Assembly: GCA_946623195.1 (NCBI GenBank)
Contig: CAMOQW010000012.1
Location: forward strand, 1-32,340
Direction: 5' to 3'
Length of the DNA: 32,340 nt
DNA from: an uncultured Prevotella sp.
GTDB taxonomy: Bacteria > Bacteroidota > Bacteroidia > Bacteroidales > Bacteroidaceae
Position numbers and translations under genes: made by a program
In this document: in pieces, positions 1 to 6,688 of the stretch
Numbering within the stretch: position 1 is the stretch's first letter
How the letters are laid out: every line of letters starts with the position of its first letter
The notes under the pieces: model-generated
Databases searched by the model: none
Seen by the model: only the letters and a program-made list of their open reading frames with translations
What the model was told of the DNA's origin: nothing

Positions 1-51
1 AAATATTTTGCCGTCTCAGGATATTTTGCTAACTTTGCCTGCTGGCTGTGC

Positions 52-1914
52 TTAGCGCACTATCATGACAAAGCCACCGCGTGGCTGGCAGGTGACCGTC
101 TCAGGGAGGGGGTCGCCTGCTTTTTTGATGTCCCACGGGCTGTCGGCACCAGTGCCGTCGAGGAAGGCCTGCGACATGACGGGGCTGCTGACGGGGAGGT
201 TGCCAAGCGGCAGGGGAATCTGCTTGACGGAGTCGGTGCCATTGATGCCGGCAACATACCAGGTGGTGCCGCTGCGACGGGCCAGCACGACGTAGTCGCC
301 GGGATAGCCGCCAAGGAAGCGGGTGTCGTCCCAAGCGGCAGGGAGCGTGGCGAAGAAGTCCTGGACGGCGCGGGGCTGCGAGAGATAGCTCTCAGGGCGG
401 TCGGCCAGATGTTGCAGGCCACTCTCGAAGAGTACCGTCAGCGCCAGCTCGTGAGCATGGGTGGTGATGTGGGGATGCTGCGAGTCGCTGAAGGTACAAG
501 GAGTATAGTCCATTGGCCCGACGACGTTGCGGGTGAAGGGCAACGTGGCATTATGGGCTGCTGCCCGGGTGGTGAAGGTGGCCACGTTGTTGTACCATTC
601 AGCTCCGTAGACACCCTCCGTGGAGAGCAGGTTGTGGTAGGTGCGCTGCCAGCCTCGCGGGATAGTGGCACCGTGGAAGTTCACCAACAGGTGATGGCGG
701 GCGGCAGCCTCAAGCAGGCTGATACAGTAGTCCATGTTGGCCTGATTGTCGCCGGAAAAGAAGTCGATCTTGACACCTGCCACGCCCTGCTTCTCGCACC
801 ATTCAAACTCCCGCTCGCGGTCGGCGGGATTGTTCAGCCGGTATTTGGGCGTGGGGGCACCGTCAACCCATCCGATGCTGGAGTTGTACCAGATGAGGGG
901 TCTGATGCCTTTGGAACGGGCATAGCTGATGGCGTCCTCGATGGTATAGCCGTCTTTCATCTCGTCCCATTCGGCATCTATTAGCACGTAGGGCAGCCGC
1001 AGGGTGACTGCCATATCGACGTATTTGCGGATGATCTGCAGGTCGTTGGAACCGTGATTGTAGGCCCAGTATATCCACGACACCACGCCCGGGCGGATCC
1101 AACGGGTATCCTGCAAGCGGCACGGGCTGCTGACATCGGTGATGAGTGTCGATTCCACGACATCCTTCAGACTGCCGATGACGGCCACGCGCCACGGGGT
1201 GTGCCATGCGGCTGAGGGTGACGGCTGGCTCTGGGCAGGGCTGACGCGAAAGACGTCGCGCTGGTTGACGAGGCTTGACGCACTCTGTCCGCGCTCGATG
1301 TCGGCCTCGCTGAGCAGCACGAACAGGCCGTCGGCAGGCTCCAGCAAGGCGGGATAGCCCCAGTGGTCGTTATAGCCCTCTGCCGACTTGGAAACGCCGC
1401 TGAACGACGGAATGGCTTCCACCCGATAGGTGGTGCTGAGCGGGAAGAATCCCTCGTAGGAGTCGGTCCACTGCTGCATCCAACGCCGGGAGCCTTCGGC
1501 AATCCGGTATCCGGTCTGTTCGGCCTGACGCGTCAGCGGGAGACCTGCGGGTATCTCGTAGCGAAAGGCCATGCCGTCGTTATAGAGCCGCACCACGATT
1601 CGTACGCCGTCGCTCATCGTCGTGGCATACTCGTTGGCTTCGTTGCTGCAATGACGGCGCTTGCCTGCAGGCATGACGTAGTCGCTGCTGACGTAGCGGA
1701 TGAAGGTGAAAGGGTTGCGCAGGGTGCCTCCGAAGCCCATAGCGGGCATTTCCAAGGCTTGCTGCTGACAGTGGCAGACTACCACGCTGCTGTCGGTCTG
1801 GATGAGTGAAAGGCGACCGTCAGGCGACGTGACGCCATACCCCTTGTCGGCGGGCCGGTGAGCCATAGCCAGGACGGTGCACGTCAGCAGGAGTGTCAGG
1901 ATGCTGCTTCTCAT
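52..1914 (-). CDS. GH97 family glycoside hydrolase, retaining (alpha-galactosidase-like) type
   Basis: A secreted or periplasmic alpha-glycosidase of 620 aa, predicted to release terminal alpha-linked sugar from oligosaccharides. Residues 1-18 form a signal peptide. The N-terminal beta-sandwich region (about 25-265) contains the GH97-like stretch NDGMAFRYE at 112-120. A (beta/alpha)8 region follows from about 270, with WAYNHGSND and LIDAEWDE. In the retaining branch of GH97 the nucleophile is an Asp and the acid/base a Glu 55 residues later (recalled for the Bacteroides BtGH97b enzyme). Here Asp384 in VKIDFF and Glu439 in YGAEW show that same spacing, so a retaining alpha-galactosidase type is favoured over the inverting SusB alpha-glucosidase. 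The exact substrate is inferred. It is the last gene of a three-gene unit, starting 3 bp after the preceding stop. No SusC/SusD pair is nearby. Confidence 0.88.
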   Translation of the reverse strand: MRSSILTLLLTCTVLAMAHRPADKGYGVTSPDGRLSLIQTDSSVVVCHCQQQALEMPAMGFGGTLRNPFTFIRYVSSDYVMPAGKRRHCSNEANEYATTMSDGVRIVVRLYNDGMAFRYEIPAGLPLTRQAEQTGYRIAEGSRRWMQQWTDSYEGFFPLSTTYRVEAIPSFSGVSKSAEGYNDHWGYPALLEPADGLFVLLSEADIERGQSASSLVNQRDVFRVSPAQSQPSPSAAWHTPWRVAVIGSLKDVVESTLITDVSSPCRLQDTRWIRPGVVSWIYWAYNHGSNDLQIIRKYVDMAVTLRLPYVLIDAEWDEMKDGYTIEDAISYARSKGIRPLIWYNSSIGWVDGAPTPKYRLNNPADREREFEWCEKQGVAGVKIDFFSGDNQANMDYCISLLEAAARHHLLVNFHGATIPRGWQRTYHNLLSTEGVYGAEWYNNVATFTTRAAAHNATLPFTRNVVGPMDYTPCTFSDSQHPHITTHAHELALTVLFESGLQHLADRPESYLSQPRAVQDFFATLPAAWDDTRFLGGYPGDYVVLARRSGTTWYVAGINGTDSVKQIPLPLGNLPVSSPVMSQAFLDGTGADSPWDIKKAGDPLPETVTCQPRGGFVMIVR

Positions 1915-1917
1915 CTC

Positions 1918-3078
1918 TTACTCTTCCTTGAAGACGATGTCCTTGATGAGGGTCTTCGACTTGCCATCCTTGAAGGATACCACGATTTTGCCGATGGTCA
2001 GGTCGGTGGCCAGATTGGGAATGGGGTTGGAGTTGTCGTTCCACGTCCACGACTTCTTACCCATCGGCTCTACCGGTCCGGCAGCCTTCAGGCGGCACAC
2101 CTTCTTGACATTGCCGGCAGGGTCGAGGATGTTGCAGTGGATTTCAAGATTCCTGATGGGACGCTTGTAGGTGTTGACATAGGTGAAGTCGAATACCAAG
2201 TGGTCGTCCATGAAGTCGTAGCCCCAGCTCTCGACGTATCCGTAGGGTGCCACGGTGCTGGCAGCAGCGCCATACTGGGCGTAGGCCTTGTCGTTGACAG
2301 CCTTGACGTAGTCGGTGGTCAGATAGAGCTGATTGTAGAGGCTGTCCTTGAATATCTTGAGGTGGTAGTTGTACTTGGAGTCGGTCTTCAGGCGGGGGTT
2401 CAGCTGGGCGCAGTGCATCAGTTTGTAGTTGGCATCCATGACGCCCTGGTTTTCGGCGGTATAGTAGATGGTGTCGCCGATGATGCCTTCGCAGTAGATG
2501 TTGTCTTCGTAGACGTGATGGCCGCAAATGAGACATTCCAGTCCTATCTTGTTGGTGGGCAGCTCGTGCCAGTTGTGCATCTCGCGATAGTGGGCGTCGA
2601 CAGCCAGCTGGAAGGCCTTCTGGATGGAGTCCTGGCGGATTTTCTCCAGCGAGTCGCGGCGCACCTGTTCGGCAGAGTCGCGCAGGTGCTTGGTGCGGGC
2701 AGCATTCAGCGACTCGAAGCGCTCCTCAAGGATGCGTGACACGCGCTGCACCTCGGTGTCTATCAGTTCCTCGTCGACGATGGGGGCCAGCTTGCTCTGC
2801 TTGTAGATCTTGACCCACTCCTTGTTGAGCACCACCTGATAGTTGCCGTTTTCGGTCTGTACGTAGAGGTTGTTAGACTTCTTGTCGAAGGCGTAGGTGG
2901 TGATGACATTGGTAACTTTGTCGACCAGTGCACCTTCCTTCTTGTGGTAGAATCCGTCGCTGCCTAACTCGTAGGCGAGGATGGTTTTGCGGACGAATGA
3001 GTTCTGACTGTCGAATTGTGCCATACTGCTGAGTGTAGTCAACAGCAGGAGGGCGGTAAGTAGTTTTCTGGGAAACAT
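1918..3078 (-). CDS. Unrecognised secreted protein with coiled coil and Cys/His cluster
   Basis: I do not recognise this 386 aa protein. Residues 1-20 form a signal peptide ending SMAQ. Residues 100-165 are highly charged with heptad-like spacing and repeated RDS/RQDS steps, so probably helical or coiled coil. Then come Cys182-x2-Cys185-Gly-His-His and Cys196, with His222-Cys223 further on. This could be a metal site or disulfides; the periplasmic location makes disulfides possible. The C-terminal part (about 285-386) is beta-rich, with the stretch FDFTYVNTYKRPI followed by an acidic turn and DPAGNVKK. It reads like an Ig-like accessory domain, but this is only an impression. It lies 15 bp downstream of a beta-barrel gene and 3 bp upstream of the GH97 gene, so the three are very likely co-transcribed. 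Confidence 0.75.
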   Translation of the reverse strand: MFPRKLLTALLLLTTLSSMAQFDSQNSFVRKTILAYELGSDGFYHKKEGALVDKVTNVITTYAFDKKSNNLYVQTENGNYQVVLNKEWVKIYKQSKLAPIVDEELIDTEVQRVSRILEERFESLNAARTKHLRDSAEQVRRDSLEKIRQDSIQKAFQLAVDAHYREMHNWHELPTNKIGLECLICGHHVYEDNIYCEGIIGDTIYYTAENQGVMDANYKLMHCAQLNPRLKTDSKYNYHLKIFKDSLYNQLYLTTDYVKAVNDKAYAQYGAAASTVAPYGYVESWGYDFMDDHLVFDFTYVNTYKRPIRNLEIHCNILDPAGNVKKVCRLKAAGPVEPMGKKSWTWNDNSNPIPNLATDLTIGKIVVSFKDGKSKTLIKDIVFKEE

Positions 3079-3093
3079 ATTGGGAATTACGGG

Positions 3094-3747
3094 TTAGAAG
3101 TTCACACCTAAATTGATGAAGAAGCACTGGTTGCGGGTGTTGGAAAAGTCGTCGGTGCTGATGTTGGCCAGACCGAAGTCGAAGCCCACCTCGGCATAGA
3201 CCATCTGGTATTCGGCGCCACAGCCGATGCGCAGACCTCCGTCGAAGCGCTTGAAGGTGTCGAATGACGAGTCGGCATGGCGGTCGGCATAGTTGGCTGC
3301 CGCCGTGCCGTAGTTCTTTTGCTTGCCACCGACGCCAAGTGCCAGATAGCCGCCCAGGAAGGGGTTGATGTAGAGGTCGTCGTAGACATCGAACGAATAT
3401 TTGACGACGATGGGCACCTGCAGATAGCTGAGGCGGCACTTCACCTTTTCGGCGGCCACCGTGGCCTGGCCGCCCTTCTCGGAGTAGAAGAGCCCCGTCT
3501 CCATCCAAAGGGGGGTGTTGCCGGCCAGCTGGACGCCATAGACGGTGCCGACATTGACGCCGGTACGCGCGTTCAGGTCCATGTTGACATCGTCACTTGA
3601 CAGCGAGGCAATATTCAAGCCCAGGCGCACGCCGTAGTATTGGTCGGTAGACCCGAATCCGAAGCGGCTGCGGTGCTCGCTTCCGCTCTGTGCCCATGAG
3701 GACAGGGCAGAAACCAGCGTCAGAATCAGTATGATGTTCTTTTTCAT
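3094..3747 (-). CDS. Outer-membrane beta-barrel protein (PorT/OMP_b-brl_2-like)
   Basis: A 217 aa protein predicted to be a small outer-membrane barrel. Residues 1-19 form a signal peptide (MKKNIILILTLVSALSSWA, cut before QSGSE). The rest alternates polar and aromatic/hydrophobic residues in strands such as YYGVRLGLNIAS, LSYLQVPIVVKYSF, YINPFLGGYLALG and MVYAEVGFDFGLANI. The protein ends in LGVNF, and a terminal Phe is the usual signal recognised by the barrel assembly machinery. The LSYLQVPI strand is typical of Bacteroidota OMP_b-brl_2 barrels. It is the first gene of a unit with its own -7 box about 30 bp upstream. A role in binding or passing the GH97 substrate or product is only inferred from position. 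Confidence 0.82.
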   Translation of the reverse strand: MKKNIILILTLVSALSSWAQSGSEHRSRFGFGSTDQYYGVRLGLNIASLSSDDVNMDLNARTGVNVGTVYGVQLAGNTPLWMETGLFYSEKGGQATVAAEKVKCRLSYLQVPIVVKYSFDVYDDLYINPFLGGYLALGVGGKQKNYGTAAANYADRHADSSFDTFKRFDGGLRIGCGAEYQMVYAEVGFDFGLANISTDDFSNTRNQCFFINLGVNF

Positions 3748-3776
3748 TTTCTCTATTGTTTCGTGGTTTGCGGATG

Positions 3777-3784
3777 CAAAGGTA
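3777..3784 (-). promoter_or_regulatory. -7 box TACCTTTG for the barrel/GH97 unit
   Basis: Reads TACCTTTG on the minus strand, a perfect TAnnTTTG, 29 bp upstream of the barrel-gene start codon. I see no clean -33 TTTG at 19 nt spacing. It lies between the terminator of the upstream gene and the start codon, so the three-gene unit should be transcribed independently. Confidence 0.65.
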
Positions 3785-3801
3785 GTGTTTTTTGCAGAAA
3801 T

Positions 3802-3838
3802 AAAAAAGGGAAAATCCCAAAAAGTGAAGGATTTCCCT
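3802..3838 (-). terminator. Intrinsic terminator after aldA
   Basis: On the minus strand AGGGAAATCC pairs with GGATTTTCCCT (one bulged base) across an 11-nt loop, followed directly by six T. It begins 23 bp after the aldA stop codon and closes that single-gene unit. Confidence 0.75.
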
Positions 3839-3861
3839 AATTTAGTGTGGTTTTCGCACGA

Positions 3862-5301
3862 TTACTCGTACCAGGTGTCGAGGTAGGTGACGTGGGTGAC
3901 GAGGTATTCCTCGATGCCGTGTTTGCCGTCGGCACCGCCGATGCCGCTCTTCTTCACACCGGCATGGAAGCCCTGCATGGCCTCGAAGTGCTCGCGGTTG
4001 ATGTAGGTCTCGCCAAACTCCAGTTCGCGGCTGACGCGGGCAGCGGTGTCGATGTCCTTGGTGAAGACGCTGGATGCCAGTCCGTACTCGCAGTCGTTGG
4101 CCCACTCAATGGCCTGCTCGATGGTGTCGAACTCTACCAGTGGTATCACGGGGCCGAAGGTTTCCTCATGGATGATGTCCATCTGCTGGGTGCAATTGTC
4201 GAGCACGGTAGCGGCATAGAAATAGCCCTTGTCGCCGACACGATGGCCGCCGCAGAGCAACTTGGCTCCCTGCTTGATGGCACGCTCCACCTTCTCGGTG
4301 ACGCTCTCCAAGGCACGGGCTTCCACCAGCGGACCCATGTCGACGGTATGGTCTTTGCAGACATCGCCCACCTTGACGGCCGACATTTTCTCTACCAGTA
4401 TCTTGGTGAACTCGGCTTTGACTTCCTTCTGCACATAGACGCGTTCGGCATTGTTGCAAATCTGTCCGTTGTTGCCAATACGGCTGTCTACAATCCACTG
4501 TGCTGCCTTCTCCAGGTCGGCATCCTTGCAGACGATGGCGGGAGCCTTGCCGCCCAGTTCAAGACTCACCTTGGTGATATTCTTCGAGGCGGCTGCCATG
4601 ATGCTTTCGCCGGCACCCACAGAACCCGTCACCGACACGATGTCAATCTTGGGCGAGCCCGCCATCTCGTTGCCGATGACGCTGCCCTTACCGGTCACGA
4701 TGTTGATGACACCCTTGGGCAGACCCACCTTGTCGACAACCTCACCGAAGGTGGTGCAGTTCTCGGGAGTGAGCTGTGAGGGCTTGATGACGATGGTGCA
4801 ACCGGCTATCAGGGCGGCACCGGCCTTGCGGGCTATGAGGAAGAACGGGAAGTTCCAGGGCAGGATGCCGGCTACCACGCCGATGGGCTTCTTCGACAGG
4901 AAGATGGTCTCGTTGGGGCGGTCCGACGGGATGATTTCGCCCTCGATATGGCGGGCAAACGATGCCATGTAGTCGAAATACTCAGCAGTGACGTCTACCT
5001 CGACCGTAGCCCAGGTGAGGGTCTTGCCCTGCTCGCGCATGATGATGTCGATGAATTCCTCACGGCGCTCGCGGATGCCGTTAGCCAATTTTTTCAGCCA
5101 GCCGGCACGCTCGATGGCGGGAGTCTTGGCCCACTGTTTCTGGGCTGCACGGGCTGCGTCAAGGGCACGGTTAACATCCTCTATCGTACCGTTGGGCTGG
5201 CGGGAGATGACTTCCTCTGTTGAGGGGTTCAACACATCAATCCACTGACCATCGCTGCTCTGGCAGAACTGGCCGTTAATGTACATTTTCAAGTCTTTCA
5301 T
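3862..5301 (-). CDS. aldA: Aldehyde dehydrogenase, lactaldehyde/glycolaldehyde type
   Basis: A cytosolic NAD-dependent aldehyde dehydrogenase of 479 aa that should oxidise L-lactaldehyde (from fucose or rhamnose breakdown) or glycolaldehyde. It follows E. coli AldA closely from memory, including IDVLNPSTEEVISR near the N-terminus and the tail FEAMQGFHAG...GGADGKHG; AldA is also 479 aa. The oxyanion-hole Asn150 is in PWNFPF, the general base Glu248 in LELGGK and the catalytic Cys282 in GQICNNAERV. An in-frame start at 5343 would overlap the -7 box at 5341-5348, so ATG at 5301 was chosen; it also gives the family length. It is transcribed alone between two terminators. No fucose or rhamnose genes are in the window, so the physiological aldehyde is inferred. 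Confidence 0.93.
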   Translation of the reverse strand: MKDLKMYINGQFCQSSDGQWIDVLNPSTEEVISRQPNGTIEDVNRALDAARAAQKQWAKTPAIERAGWLKKLANGIRERREEFIDIIMREQGKTLTWATVEVDVTAEYFDYMASFARHIEGEIIPSDRPNETIFLSKKPIGVVAGILPWNFPFFLIARKAGAALIAGCTIVIKPSQLTPENCTTFGEVVDKVGLPKGVINIVTGKGSVIGNEMAGSPKIDIVSVTGSVGAGESIMAAASKNITKVSLELGGKAPAIVCKDADLEKAAQWIVDSRIGNNGQICNNAERVYVQKEVKAEFTKILVEKMSAVKVGDVCKDHTVDMGPLVEARALESVTEKVERAIKQGAKLLCGGHRVGDKGYFYAATVLDNCTQQMDIIHEETFGPVIPLVEFDTIEQAIEWANDCEYGLASSVFTKDIDTAARVSRELEFGETYINREHFEAMQGFHAGVKKSGIGGADGKHGIEEYLVTHVTYLDTWYE

Positions 5302-5340
5302 ACGTGTTACTGTTTTAGTAGTTAAGTAAAATTTGTTTCG

Positions 5341-5348
5341 CAAATATA
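5341..5348 (-). promoter_or_regulatory. -7 box TATATTTG for aldA
   Basis: TATATTTG on the minus strand, 39 bp upstream of the chosen aldA ATG. It matches TAnnTTTG and excludes the longer reading of the gene. No exact -33 TTTG is seen at 19 nt. Confidence 0.6.
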
Positions 5349-5351
5349 GGT

Positions 5352-5383
5352 AAAAAAAACGGAACAGCCATCAGCCGCTCCGT
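5352..5383 (-). terminator. Intrinsic terminator after serB
   Basis: On the minus strand ACGGAGCGGC pairs over ten positions with GCTGTTCCGT, two of them G-U wobbles, around the 5-nt loop TGATG. Eight T follow. In the plus-strand RNA the two wobble pairs become A-C mismatches, so the hairpin is built for leftward transcription. It closes the rlmL-like/S9 peptidase/serB unit. Confidence 0.8.
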
Positions 5384-5426
5384 TTTTTTATGATTTATTT
5401 AATATTCGGGGCTCTCACCTCTCACC

Positions 5427-6656
5427 TCAGAGCTTGCCTTGGTCGCCCAGATAGGAGTCTTTGAAACCCAGGAAATAGAGCACGCCGTCCAGTCCGATGG
5501 TGTTGATGGACTGCTTGGCATTGGCTACCACACGGGGCTTGGCATGGAAGGCGATGCCCAGGCCTGCTTCGGAAATCATCGGCAGGTCGTTGGCACCGTC
5601 GCCCACGGCGATGGTCTGAGCCAGGTTCACCTTCTCCACCTGGGCTATCAGTCGCAGCAGCTCTGCCTTGCGGTGTCCGTCGACAATCTCACCCACGTAG
5701 CGGCCTGTCAACTTGCCGTCGTCGTCAATCTCCAGTTCGTTGGCATAGACATAGTCAATGCCGTAGCGGCGCTGCAGGTATTCGCCGAAATAGGTGAATC
5801 CACCGGAGAGAATGGCTATCTTGTAGCCACAGGTCTTGAGCACACGCATCAGCCGGTCGGCGCCTTCGGTGATGGGCAGGTGTTCGGCAATATCCTGCAT
5901 CACGCTGACTTCCAGTCCTTTCAGCAAGGCCACACGGCGGGTGAAACTCTCCTTGAAGTCTATCTCGCCACGCATGGCACTCTCGGTGATGGCACGCACC
6001 TCGGCACCCACGCCATTGCGCTCCGCCAACTCGTCGATACACTCGGTCTGGATGAGCGTGGAGTCCATATCGAAACATATCAGGCGGCGCATGCGCCGGA
6101 ACATGTCGTCGCGCTGGAAGGAGAAGTCGATTTCCATCTCAGAAGACAGTTTCATGAGTTTCGACTGCATCTCCTGACGGTCGATGGGCTCGCCGCGCAG
6201 CGAAAACTGGATGCAGGCACGGGTGTGCTTGTCGAGCTGCTTGATGCTCTTGCGGCCCGTGAGTCGCAGGATGCTGTCGATATTGAGTCCCTGGTCGGCC
6301 AGTATGCGGGTGGCCGCTTCAATCTGACGGGCTTCTAACTGTCGGCCCAGCACCATCAGAATGTAGCGGTTCTTGCCCTGATGCCCCACCCAGTCTTCGT
6401 ATTCATCGTCGCTGATGGGTGAGAAACCGATGTTGACCCCTAACTCAGTGGCCTTGAACAGCAGCTCCTTCATGGCAAAACCAGACTTGCTGTCGTCCAT
6501 GCGGATTAGGATGCCTAACGAGAGCGTGGAATGGATGTCGGCCTGGCCGATGTCGAGAATCTGGGCGTCGTAGCGTGCCAGAATACCCATGATGGATGCT
6601 GTCAGTCCGGGGCGGTCTTGTCCGGTAATACGGACCAGTATTTGTTCTTCTTTCAT
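5427..6656 (-). CDS. serB: Phosphoserine phosphatase with two ACT-like regions
   Basis: A cytosolic HAD phosphatase that hydrolyses O-phospho-L-serine, the last step of serine synthesis. In 409-aa numbering, an ACT domain lies at about 3-80 (ITGQDRPGLTASI), a second ACT-like region at about 95-175, and the HAD catalytic domain from about 190. HAD motif I is FDMDST with nucleophile Asp196 and acid/base Asp198. Motif II is SGGF, and motif III/IV is GDGANDLPM. The ACT-HAD arrangement is that of the long SerB proteins, where ACT usually senses serine. The ATG at 6656 was chosen over an upstream TTG. It is the third gene of a unit behind the S9 peptidase, separated by 30 bp of heptamer repeats, and is followed by a strong terminator. 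Confidence 0.95.
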   Translation of the reverse strand: MKEEQILVRITGQDRPGLTASIMGILARYDAQILDIGQADIHSTLSLGILIRMDDSKSGFAMKELLFKATELGVNIGFSPISDDEYEDWVGHQGKNRYILMVLGRQLEARQIEAATRILADQGLNIDSILRLTGRKSIKQLDKHTRACIQFSLRGEPIDRQEMQSKLMKLSSEMEIDFSFQRDDMFRRMRRLICFDMDSTLIQTECIDELAERNGVGAEVRAITESAMRGEIDFKESFTRRVALLKGLEVSVMQDIAEHLPITEGADRLMRVLKTCGYKIAILSGGFTYFGEYLQRRYGIDYVYANELEIDDDGKLTGRYVGEIVDGHRKAELLRLIAQVEKVNLAQTIAVGDGANDLPMISEAGLGIAFHAKPRVVANAKQSINTIGLDGVLYFLGFKDSYLGDQGKL

Positions 6657-6660
6657 AACT

Positions 6661-6688
6661 ATCAACTATCAACTTTCAACTCTCAACT
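6661..6688. repeat. Four tandem 7-bp units (nTCAACT) between S9 peptidase and serB
   Basis: ATCAACT twice, then TTCAACT and CTCAACT, with a degenerate fifth copy reaching into the serB start region. The array fills the whole 30-bp gap before serB and overlaps the last two bases of the S9 peptidase stop codon. Confidence 0.8.

Noticed and set aside
30..37. Plus-strand TAACTTTG at the window start
   Set aside because: No rightward gene follows; it lies at the 3' side of the GH97 gene and is too close to the edge to judge. Treated as chance or belonging to unseen context.
1858..2739. Long plus-strand open frame (293 aa) opposite the unknown secreted protein
   Set aside because: The minus-strand frame has a signal peptide and continuous gene-like order in an operon; the plus frame is a composition shadow with Val/Gly-rich, featureless sequence.
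3847..4779. Long plus-strand open frame (310 aa) opposite aldA
   Set aside because: aldA is unambiguous; the opposite frame is its antisense shadow.
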